64,000 bases of DNA from Amyelois transitella (Eukaryota > Arthropoda > Insecta > Lepidoptera > Pyralidae): contig NC_083523.1 in NCBI RefSeq assembly GCF_032362555.1, positions 2,827,501-2,891,500 on the forward strand, in the 5' to 3' direction. Of this stretch, positions 46,339-55,492 are shown piece by piece. Positions within the stretch are counted from its first letter, which is position 1. Every line of letters starts with the position of its first letter. The notes under the pieces were generated by a model. The model searched no databases. It was not told the DNA's origin and was given only the letters and a program-made list of their open reading frames with translations. The position numbers were made by a program, and so were the translations under genes.

Positions 46339-47458
46339 CGGCATGCAGAGGATCCAAGCGGAGGACTACTCCCCTCTGGTTCAGTGCTCGATGTGCCTGG
46401 GTTACGGCCACGGTAGGAGGCACTGCAAAGAAAAGGTCGAAAGGTGCAGCCACTGCGGCGGTGAGCACCAAAGGGAGGCGTGCCAGGGCTGGGCGGCGGG
46501 AGCCGTCCCATCGTGCCTGAACTGCCGCGCGGACGGGAACGCGGTGAGTAGTCACAACGCTTTTAGTTCCGCGTGTCAGGTCAGGCAAAGGTGGGAGGCT
46601 CTCGCCAGATCCAGGATATCGTATGAATAACTGTTGTTTTTGGTTTTCACAGCGTGCCGCGGATAACCAATATTGACATGTTAATGAAAGTAACAGTCAT
46701 TAAAATGCAATAATTTAAGGCATGACGTGGCACGTTGTGGAGGCCAAAAACAATAGAATTCTAGTAGCAGCAGTCTGCATTGTGGCTCCGCATCAGCAGA
46801 TAATTATTATCAGTTGATGCGAAGACGCGGGTAGTCTGTTGCTATGCGAAGGAAAAACAAATATTTTATAATAATAATTGTGTTAGGTGATAATTTTATG
46901 ACTCAGATATTAAAATATGACTATAGTGTTCGGTTTAAAAGTTAGTAATAAGTTTACAACATTAGATAAGTAATTAAATTTTTATCATTTTAAATAACTT
47001 GACATAAATTATAGCAATAAGACACTGTACAATTTAAATTGTACAAAAATAAAATAGAACAATGACCAAATGTAAAAAGTATAATATTAATATTCTAAAC
47101 AAATAGCAAAATCATGCTATGAAATAACAATTATACAAAATGTATTAAATATGTTGATTAGACTATAAAGTTATTGACCAGTATGGAAAAATATGACAAA
47201 GATTTAAGGTAAAATGTAGTGTTAGAAAAAGAAGTAAATGATAAATAAGCATAAGAAAAATGTAAGAAAAATATAAGGTATAAAACTAAACAAAAGATAA
47301 TTACTGTAATTTTAAGAAGCAGACTAAAGTTAGTACTAAAGTTAAGTAAAAGTTGTCATATATAATGTAATTTAACAATGTCTAATAATGCCTCTGTTCA
47401 TCACGACAGAGAAATACTGGCAATAAACTCCCCCTGGGTGTGGTGTAACACCCAGGGG

Positions 47459-47489
<31 letters not shown>

Positions 47490-47490
47490 A
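46339..47490 (+). mobile_element. LINE-derived element with ORF1 zinc knuckles and poly-A, lacking ORF2
   Basis: 1152 bp bounded by an exact 11-bp duplication TACCGGGAACC (46328-46338 and 47491-47501), the second directly after an A-run. These are the marks of target-primed insertion. The first 290 bp continue an open frame with CSMCLGYGHGRRHC, CSHCGGEHQREAC and a further C..C cluster, i.e. CCHC knuckles of a non-LTR ORF1 (Gag-like) protein, ending at 46629. The remaining roughly 830 bp have no reverse-transcriptase coding and end in about 25 A. The copy is 5'-truncated, and either internally deleted or derived from an ORF1-only lineage. It inserted into the head of a SINE-A. Confidence 0.8.
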
Positions 47491-47501
47491 TACCGGGAAC
47501 C

Positions 47502-47793
47502 ACGCGGCAACGGCAGGCGACAAATCAAATTGAAATTATACTAACGACAATAACGCTTACCATTAAACAGTGCGCTGTGTCCGCTTTGGTCACAGCGTAC
47601 TACGGATGGCGTGATAGGTATACCACATTACTTCGAAATTTGAATAAAGAACGCGGCGCCACTGTCGCGCGTAGCCGCCCGCCGCGTCCCCACCACCGCG
47701 TCGCTTCGCTTTATCGCGTCGCGCCGCATTGCCGTTGCTGCTCAGTGCCCATTCTCTCGGCGGGAAGCCGAACGTAATTTTTTTTTTTACAGA
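47502..47793 (+). promoter_or_regulatory. GC-rich leader/promoter region of the MADF-BESS gene
   Basis: Between the LINE insertion and the start codon. About 47665-47770 is markedly CpG-rich for this window (CGCGGCGCC, CGCCCGCCGCG, GTCGCGCCGC). It ends in a pyrimidine run and ACAG directly before AATG, so either a 5' leader intron ends there or translation begins in the first exon. No TATA box can be assigned. Confidence 0.5.
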
Positions 47794-49363
47794 ATGTTTT
47801 TCACGGACATAGAAGAAAGGAAATTAATCAAACTAGTATCACAGCACCCAGCACTCTATAACTCAAACAACGACGGTTACCACAATCAAGTGATAAAGGA
47901 AACGAATTGGATAAATATAGGACAGGCGTTATTAAAACCACGTAAGTTTGAATTATATTTTATATCTATTTCTCATCAGCCTACAACGCTAGGTGAATCA
48001 AATCAATTTAAGTCAATTTATAAGTCGCGGTTTCATGCCTTCCTAGATGTTTATTAAAAAGATGTTAAGAAAAGGATGTTTATTATCTTCCCTACCCTCA
48101 CTTTTTATCATTATAAGTAACCTCAGAATTAGAGTGGAAAGGAAGACATAATGCCTTGTAAATATTTGTGTACGGTACCCGGCACGTAAGTTGAAAAAAA
48201 TTGTATACTATGGACGACGGGACGATGCGCAGAATATTTCTTTTTATGTGAACAATTGCTTCTGCGCATCCCGGAGGTGTCAAGTTCTATGGTCAATTTA
48301 TATGCCTGATTTTATACGTCAGTAACACGGGGCGATAATGACAATATTCTACTAGGCAGTAGTAATCCATGATATAAGCGTTATAAATGAGAAAGTGTGT
48401 TTGTTTGTCCGTCTTTCATGTCAAAACCACTGAACCGACCTTTATGAAATTTTGCATACACATAGTGTGGACTATAGAGAAGGACATAGGGTAGGTATGG
48501 TTTCTCGCGAGCGGAGCTTTGGGTTTTATCGTGATAATTAGATGACAGACAAATTTTATTTTCTTTGTTAAATCCTGTGGTGCTTGTCGACCACGATTAG
48601 TTGAATTGCTTAGCAATGAAAATTAGATTTGCGATTTACATTGTTTGAAAGAATAATTCCAAGTTTATAACTTTTCCTGCCTATCTGCGCGCAAAGAAAA
48701 ACGCCTGATACTTATTAACTTATATGATACCTTGTTACAGCTGAAGAGTGTAGGAAAAAATGGAAATTCATCAGAGACGGATACATGCGCTTTAAGAGGA
48801 GATCACTCAGAGCTGGCCCAGACATGGCGCCGCGGAAAAGTTCAAAAAACACGCGCCACAAAATGTTATTATTTCTAGAAGCTATCACTGATGATTCAGC
48901 ACAGACTATATCAGATTTAGAGTCTGTGGACATGAAACCACATGAAGAAACGTCTGCTTTAGATGCGGAAATTTCAAGCAACGATGATTCAAGCCAGGAA
49001 AATTTTGAGGCTCGGTACGATTACGTGGATGAAAAGAATTTTTCATTCGCTACCACTAATATAAACGAGAATAATATTAAAAGGGAAGAAGAAGACGGAT
49101 ATCAGAGCAAGGAACGGCAAATAGTTCGTGACGAAGATAAATTGGAATCAGATGATACTAATGTTAGAAGGAGAGATGGAGATTTGAGAAAACGAGAAGA
49201 TGATGTGGATTTGTTCTGCCGTCATATTGCAGAAGTATTGAGGAATTTACCGCCGCTGTACAAAGCTAAAGCTAAGAAGAGTATTAGCGCGATAGTGTCA
49301 GATTATGAAATAAAAGCTGCGCAGTCAAATTCTAATTCATCAGATAGTTCGAAAAGTGATTGA
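47794..49363 (+). CDS. MADF-BESS domain DNA-binding protein, two exons
   Basis: Exons 47794-47941 and 48741-49363, with a GT-AG intron splitting the codon for a proline; 256 residues. N-terminal MADF domain (about residues 8-98): LIKLVSQHPALYN, W..IGQALLKP, CRKKWKFIRDGYMRFKRR, and the basic KNTRHKMLLFLEAI. MADF is a Myb/SANT-like helix-turn-helix that binds DNA. The middle is acidic and Ser/Asp/Glu-rich, presumably disordered. Near the C-terminus (about residues 203-241) D..LFCRHIAEVLRNLPP, then KAKKSISAIVSDYE, fits the BESS protein-interaction motif. The domain order is that of insect MADF-BESS factors, usually nuclear transcriptional regulators. The target and orthologue cannot be named from sequence alone. 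The start is the first ATG of the open frame and leaves the domain complete. A LINE copy ends about 300 bp upstream. Confidence 0.9.
48370..48530 (+). repeat. Repeat R5 copy in the MADF gene intron
   Basis: 'ATATAAGCGTTATAAATGAGAAAGTGTGTTTG', 'CATGTCAAAACCACTGAACCGACC', and 'TCTCGCGAGCGGAGC' are family landmarks. It lies within the 0.8-kb intron. Confidence 0.7.
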
Positions 49364-50539
49364 CATACTTTTTATTTTGTTTATGAGAAGCTATAAGATT
49401 AAATAATAAGTTTGTAGCAATCATCAAATCTTTATCTTAACCTAAAAAGTATGAAATAATAATAACATGAAGTTATTATGGAACAGAATGGTTTTCAATG
49501 TTGTGCTTCTCCAAACTTAATTTCTCAACCACCGACACACATAAACTAAATAAAAAGGTTATAGTCCATTTCATTTATACGACTGAAGTTTTTAAAGGTG
49601 ATTCTGTACAGGGGCGTATAAAAAACATCAAAAGCCCTTTTCTAAGTCATAAATTATGTTCTCATACGCTTTTTATATGAAATTGTGAGAATTTTATGGC
49701 CCTTGCATGATAAAGCACATAATATTCTATTTAAACAGGCTGTAAAATGTATAATAAGGATTATTATTTCATTACAATCTAAGTAACTAGGGTATTTTTT
49801 ATATTTTATTGTCAATTTCAATATTTTTATGGCATTTAATATTGGACATTTCAGTGTCAACCTATAACTACTTTTAGATATTAAATAGGGTTTCTCTTGA
49901 ATCGCGAGGGTATTTAATACCAATAAGCCTTTTCACTCATTTCGATAATCGCTGCAACTATTTATTTATGTATATTGTTTATTTTTTGTGGTTTTTATGT
50001 ATGTATATTATAATAATTTTATTTTATATTTTGTGTACCTAGGTATGAATAAGTATATATTTATTTAGTTTGTGACCCCACTTATTGTCTTGAAGCGGGA
50101 GCTAAAGAATATAATACTATTATAATATTTCTTATTTACATTATAAATGCAAAAGTCTGTCTGTATGTTCCGCTTTCACAACAAAACCACTGAACCGATT
50201 TGAATGAAATTTGGCACATAGGTATATAAAAAAGACCTTCGGATGTAACATAGTCTACTTTTTTCTCGCGGGAATTTCCCACGGAAGCGAAGTCCCGCGC
50301 AATCGCACAAAAGCTTGTAATAATATAAAATTTAATATAACATAAGTACTTTATCTTATAGTACAGACAAGTTGTTAAGCCGTGTGGTTATAGTGTTTTA
50401 TGACTCATGACCACAACGATGCGGTCAACTAAAGGTATATTACTTGGAAAATAGAGAAAGCATTGAGGGGTAAGGGTTAGTTCACACTGAGACGAAGCGC
50501 GACACGAAATTGTAATAATAAATGTATATAGGTACACAT
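49364..50539. other. Downstream of MADF-BESS; R5 copy at 50140-50330
   Basis: No further gene seen. 50140-50330 is a plus-strand R5 repeat ('TTATAAATGCAAAAGTCTGTCTG', 'AAAACCACTGAACCGATTTG', 'GGAAGCGAAGTCCCGCGC'). Confidence 0.55.
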
Positions 50540-50795
50540 GTGCCGTGTGGTTCCCGACACCTTTAGGAAAATCATATAACCACTCCATATCTTTTCCATA
50601 GATGTCGTAAAAGACGACTAAGGGATATGCTTATAAATTTGGGATTCTTCTTGTAGGCTATGGGCTAGCAATCGATCACTATTTGAAAGTCAGTTCTATC
50701 ATTAAGCCAAACATCTGAACGTGACCTATCAGTCTTTTCGAGGCTTTTGGCACTGTCTACCCCGCAAGGGATATAGACTTGATAATATGTATGTA
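50539..50795 (+). repeat. SINE-A full length
   Basis: GTGCCGTGTGGTTCCCGACA head to 'TCTACCCCGCAAGGGATATAGACTTGATAATATGTATGTA'. Confidence 0.9.
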
Positions 50796-50857
50796 CATTA
50801 TACACATTATGTTGACGTTATGTAAACGTAATTATGCAGAGACGATTTCTTTCTACT

Positions 50858-50985
50858 TAAAAATCCTTGAATACTTCTTTCGCTTCATCCACATTCATAA
50901 CTTTCTTCAAGTAAGATCTTCGGTTTAGGTAATTCGTGACCTGACCTTTCACGAGGAAGAAGGTAGGTACCTGCCTCAAATATTG
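50858..50985 (+). repeat. Repeat R3, copy 2
   Basis: Shares 'AATACTTCTTTCGCTTCATCCACATTCATAACTTTCTTCAAG' (with mismatches) and 'GTGACCTGACCTTTCACG' with 9476-9720. Confidence 0.65.
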
Positions 50986-50989
50986 CACA

Positions 50990-51584
50990 TTTCAGATAGT
51001 ACTTGTTGTATAAATACTTCTTAATGCTATCAAGATTACTCTTTGTCTTTTTATCTTTAGGTATGACATAGTCAATCTTGTCTTGAAATAAAACTAATTA
51101 TGCAATTCACAAATCTTATTTGTTAAAATATATAACAGTACTTATGTATGTTTATCGCCATATGCAATCTGAATCATTCCTAATTTTAAACAAAAACGCT
51201 ACCTACCATCAATTTTTATCGAACATAGGAATCTATACGAGCATTAAGTATATTCAAATACCAATTTACAATTACATCATAATACCTACCCTACAGAAAA
51301 CATAATACCAAAATTACTGAAAGTATTAAATGTCCAGATGTACTCTCACTGCCATCTAGCGTAGAGCAGCTTTATTTTTAGTGCCATCTCGTGGCGAATA
51401 GCTAAACTAAGAAACAAAAGGAGCTAATCAAAAAACGCGGGAAACAAACCAACATCGAGAAGACATCGTATAGTTGGAACGTTTGATAATGATTAATAAT
51501 TCTCATAGATGCCGCAAATTAAAATTAAATGGCGCAGGTTCTCCGCGTTGATTATAGTTCCAATAATAGTGTTTAGCTTTAAAA
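50990..51584. other. Intergenic, no gene seen
   Basis: AT-rich; short open frames without domains. Confidence 0.5.
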
Positions 51585-51665
51585 ATCCCCGGCCTTTCAG
51601 TATTTACAGCACTGTTGGCTCTGTCTACTCCACGGGGGATATAAACGTGATTGATTACATGTATA
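51585..51665 (+). repeat. SINE-A 3' end fragment
   Basis: 'GGCCTTTCAGTATTTACAGCACTGTTGGCTCTGTCTACTCCACGGG', ending in 'GATATAAACGTGATT'. Confidence 0.7.
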
Positions 51666-52024
51666 TATGTAAATCTTTCTTTTGATCATACTCCCCGTTA
51701 GTCAAATCGTTACACGAAGCGACTCCCATCAAAATTGTACCTCTAAATCGCAAATTAAAAAAAAAATCTACAACACATTTTTTGGTTTCCCGCCATAAAA
51801 TTAATTTACGTCGCATACGAAATGTTGTGTAAATGTTTTGAAACAAAAGTAAAGCTTAAAGCTTCACCGTTTAGCAAATCACTGTATCTAATAATATGGC
51901 TATTGATTAGATATTTAGATAAGATATAAGGCCTAATCTGTGGCTCGTTGAGTGGCACCAAGCGGTTAATGTGTTGAAAGATTGTATAGGTATTTGCTAA
52001 AGTTATGATACAAGACGAGTTCCT
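51666..52024. other. Intergenic, no gene seen
   Basis: Open frames on the minus strand (51655-51846 and 51806-52090) overlap repeat sequence and show no domain. Confidence 0.5.
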
Positions 52025-52285
52025 ACCAGAGGTAGACAGAGCCAATAGTCTTTCCAAGGGTAGACAGAGCCAATAATCTTGAAAAGACAAGACAGATAGG
52101 CCAGACCACTTTCAGCTGTTTAGCTTAATGATAGAATTCAAATTCAAATAGTGACAGGTTGCTAGCCCATAGCCTAAAAGAGGAATCCTAAATTAATAAC
52201 CCTTAGTCGCCTTTTACGACATCCATGGGAAAGAGATGGAGTGGTCCTATTCTTTTTTCTATTGGTACCGAGAACTATACGGGGT
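52025..52285 (-). repeat. SINE-A full length with duplicated end
   Basis: The terminal block 'GGTAGACAGAGCCAATA.TCTT' occurs twice (about 52028 and 52060) before the rest of the minus-strand element. The head ends 'GGTACCGAGAACTATACGG'. Confidence 0.85.
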
Positions 52286-52989
52286 ACCTATACCTATATT
52301 GTTATTCCCAGTAATACTCGTGTACCAAATTTCATGAAAACCGTCCAGTAGATTTTGCATGAAAGATTTCAAACATACATCCACACATTTTTTAAAATTT
52401 TTCACATTTTTATTGTTAGATATTTGTATTTGTTTATCTTCAACGTACAATAAAATTACCTATAAGTGTCAGAGAAAATAGTATCTACCAAAGTCAACAA
52501 AAACACATTCGCAACATTTGGCGGATATTCGATTTCGGAAAACGACCGATTTGTTTACAGAATTCGAATATTATGAATATCTGAATCCAAGTAAACAGAT
52601 ACATCTTCTCGATAGAACCTTCTCAATTCGGGAAAAGACTCGCTTTCCAGCCTTTCAGACGCGACCATACCACGATTTCCTCGTGGACCAACTGATATGC
52701 ACGACTAGTTGGGCCTGTAGGATTTTTTTATAAATTATTACCGTAGATACAACTACATACTCGTCACTAATTTTTATTTCCTAAACGCACAACTAATCAA
52801 TCAATCAATTTCAAAAAAATCAATGTGAAACACTATAGCGATGAGGGTTAGCATTTAATAAATATAATTGTAACATATATCTATTAAATCAGACGTGAGC
52901 CTACAAATATCTATTATTATAGGAAAACCTAAAAAACATGTTTTAAATAACTATATAAGATCTTGGTAATTGTCACACTTATGAAGGTT
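52286..52989. other. Intergenic, no gene supported
   Basis: A 71-codon plus-strand open frame at 52518-52733 has no recognised motif and no splice context. I leave it as non-coding. Confidence 0.45.
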
Positions 52990-53425
52990 TTACATACATA
53001 GAATACATATATAATCACGTCTACATCCCTTGCGATGTAGACAGAGCGAAATGCCTTAAATGACTGATAGGCCAGCCACATTCAGCTTTGGGTTTAATTA
53101 CAGGAGCTAGATTCAAATCGTAGTCGATCGATCGTCGATCGAAGAGAAGAAGGTCATCTTACGCCTTAAATATGGAAGTGAAAGGTTCAAGAAATAGAGG
53201 AAGACCGAAGAAGAGATGGATGGACGGCGTAAAGGATAGTATGAGGAGAAAGGGAGTGTGAGTACCAGTGAGATGGCAATTGACAGAAGTAATTGGAAAA
53301 AACTAACATACTGTGCCGACCCCGCGTAGAAAGTGGGAAAAGGTAACGACGAAGATTCAAATCGTGACAGACCGTCGTCTAAAAGAAGAATCCCAAGTTT
53401 GTAACCCTTCTTTTATTTGCCTTTT
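52990..53425 (-). repeat. SINE-A interrupted by a LINE tail
   Basis: Minus-strand SINE-A pieces at about 52990-53120 and 53355-53425 flank an inserted LINE fragment. Confidence 0.7.
53121..53354 (+). pseudogene. Truncated LINE 3' end with 10-bp target-site duplication
   Basis: The plus strand encodes RNRGRPKKRWMDGVKDSMRR and then a short tail, the familiar C-terminus of RTE-like non-LTR reverse transcriptase proteins. The insert is flanked by an exact ATTCAAATCG (53111-53120 and 53355-53364), which belongs to the host SINE-A. Only 234 bp of the LINE are present. Confidence 0.85.
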
Positions 53426-53439
53426 TGAGCAGGTTTTAC

Positions 53440-53600
53440 CATATATGCGTCAAGTTTTCTAATTGGCCTGGGTCTTGGATGTTTATCTATATAAGTATTT
53501 AGGTATTCTAAAATATAGTATTCTTGAGTTAGTATCTCGTAACACAAGTCTCAAACTTACTTCGAGGCTACCTCAATCTCTGTAATTTGTCCCGTATTTA
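53440..53600 (+). mobile_element. SINE-B, 5'-truncated
   Basis: Lacks the tRNA-like head but retains 'GTCTTGGATGTTTATCTATATAAGTATTTAGG', 'TTGAGTTAGTATCTCGTAACACAAGTCTC' and 'TCTGTAATTTGTC' in the same order as the copy at 57990-58207. Confidence 0.8.
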
Positions 53601-53621
53601 TTTATTTATTGTTATTTAGTA

Positions 53622-53800
53622 GGGATAGGCTTACAAACTTGGGATTCTTTTTAAGGCGATGGGCTAGCAACCTGTCACTATTTGAATCTCAATTTTATCT
53701 TAAAGCCAAATAGCTGAACGTGGCCTATCAGTATTTGCAAGACTGTTGGCTCTGTCTACCACGCAAGGGATATAGACGTTATTATATGTATTATTTAGTT
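53622..53800 (+). repeat. SINE-A 3' two-thirds
   Basis: 'GGGATAGGCTTACAAACTTGGGATTC', 'GGCGATGGGCTAGCAACCTGTCAC', 'TGTCTACCACGCAAGGGATATAGACG'. Confidence 0.85.
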
Positions 53801-54314
53801 ACTATTACACCTACAAAAGTTGCGGATAATCCAATTCAGGATCACTGTTAAATGGGACTCCCTGGGCTTCTGTCCAAAGAGTGATAATATAAGTGTTTTC
53901 AGCAGATGGATGAAGATTCGTTGATAGGACCCATGACAATTGACACGACCTAACCCAGCTAAGAACATTGTTTTACCTATAATTTCTATTTATCACATAA
54001 AACAAACTTCGTCATCAGTAACTAATGACGGTGCGATGTCATTGAAAAAAAAAAACTAATGACTACATACGAACAGTATATACAATTTATTACAAAAAAC
54101 CACCATTTAAGTTGTCTGAGGTAAATTGATGGTTATGTATGCAAAACTAGGTACCTACATTGAGCATAAAATTTTTTGTTTTGGACGAGGTATGTGAGAC
54201 TATTGATTTCTCTGAGAAGACGACGACCAGACAGGAGGCCTTGAACTATCTAAAAATCTGGTGTTTTATTGTGACTGACCCACCAGACCCTCGACACGTT
54301 CATATGTATTTATT
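53801..54314. other. Intergenic; possible solo LTR remnant
   Basis: About 54215-54302 ends in CCAGACCCTCGACACGTTCA and resembles the end of the LTRs at 38.1 and 40.3 kb ('AACAGACCCTCGGCCGTTCA'), suggesting a related solo LTR. The left end is not identified. Confidence 0.35.
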
Positions 54315-54585
54315 TTACATACATACATACATACATACATATAATCACGTCTATATCCCTTGCGGGGTAGACAGATCCAACAGTTTTGTAAAGACTGATA
54401 GACCACCTTCAGCTATTTGGCTTAAGGATAGAATTGAGATTCAAATAGTGACAGGTTGCTAGCCCATCGCCTAAAAAAGAATCTCAAGTATGTAAGCCTA
54501 TCCCTAGTCGCCTTTCACGACATCCATGGGAAAGAGATGGAGTGGTCCCATTCTTTTTTGTATTGGTGCCGGTAACCACACGGCA
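54315..54585 (-). repeat. SINE-A full length
   Basis: From an ACATACAT tail through 'ATCACGTCTATATCCCTTGCGGGGTAGACAG' to 'GGTGCCGGTAACCACACGGCA'. Confidence 0.92.
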
Positions 54586-54964
54586 AAATTACAAGTAGAT
54601 TGGTTCAATAGGTACATAAAGCATGAAGAGAAAACAAACAAACAAACTTACTTTCGTACAATATTAGTTGGGATAAAACTGCATTGTCAATCCCGCGATT
54701 GTTAGGTACTACATAAAACCTATCCAAATTGTTATGAATGTAAGTCAAATTATATTTTCATAGCAACTTGACACTTCTCATCAGGGTAATAGAGTTTAAA
54801 ATGTACAGATGTTATGCAGAGCTAGTTTATAGAAACCGGTTGCACGATGCCTTGTAGCCATTGTACGCATTATACATTTGACCGTGATAAAGTGAACTCG
54901 CTTGTTGACGTTTTAAAGGTACGTAGAATGTTTTTTAATTCAATAATATTTTTCTTTGTTTCTG
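54586..54964. other. Intergenic, no gene seen
   Basis: Short AT-rich stretch between SINE copies upstream of the GST gene. Possible location of its transcription start, but no element can be assigned. Confidence 0.45.
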
Positions 54965-55110
54965 CACATATATGAATACATATGTCTTTATTTCCTACGG
55001 GGTTAACAGTGCCAAACGTCTTTAGAAGAGGCTATGATCACGTTAAGCTGTATTAAGGTTTAAGGGCTTAGTAATAATGACCGGTTGCTAGATCAAAAAC
55101 TTAATAAGAA
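54965..55110 (-). repeat. SINE-A, degraded 3' half
   Basis: 'TATGTCTTTATTTCCTACGGGGTTAACAGTGCC', 'ATCACGTTAAGCTGTATTAAG', 'ATGACCGGTTGCTAG'. Confidence 0.6.
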
Positions 55111-55211
55111 TCCATACAAATAAGTTTTTAAGTCAATTAAGAAAAAACAACACAGGCTTTTAACTTTAAGGCGAATGCACTTGCAACTGTCACTTTAAGA
55201 ATATTGGATTT

Positions 55212-55450
55212 ATGAAACGTACTTGTGGGGTAGACAGAGCTAACAGTCTTGAAAAGATTGATAGGCCACGCTCAGCTATTTGGCTTAATGATAGAATTGA
55301 GATTCAAATAGTGACAGGTTGCTAGCCCATCGGCTAAAAAAGAATCCCAAGTTTGTTAGCCTATCCCTTAGTCGCCTTTCACGACATCCATGGGAAAGAG
55401 ATGGAGTGGTCTTATTCTTTTTTGTACTGGTGCCGGGAACCACACGGCAC
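55212..55450 (-). repeat. SINE-A immediately upstream of the GST start codon
   Basis: Nearly complete minus-strand copy ending 'GGTGCCGGGAACCACACGGCAC' at about 55450. It is followed by a pyrimidine run and ACAG at 55480, with the GST ATG at 55493. Confidence 0.92.
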
Positions 55451-55492
55451 ATTTTTATCATCCAACATTTTTTTTTTACAGAAATCCCAAAA

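Noticed and set aside
52518-52733. Plus-strand frame of 71 codons
   Set aside because: No domain and no flanking exons; chance open frame in intergenic sequence cannot be excluded.
55319-55492. Upstream in-frame extension of the GST
   Set aside because: Encoded by SINE-A and an acceptor tract; the family-typical N-terminus begins at 55493.
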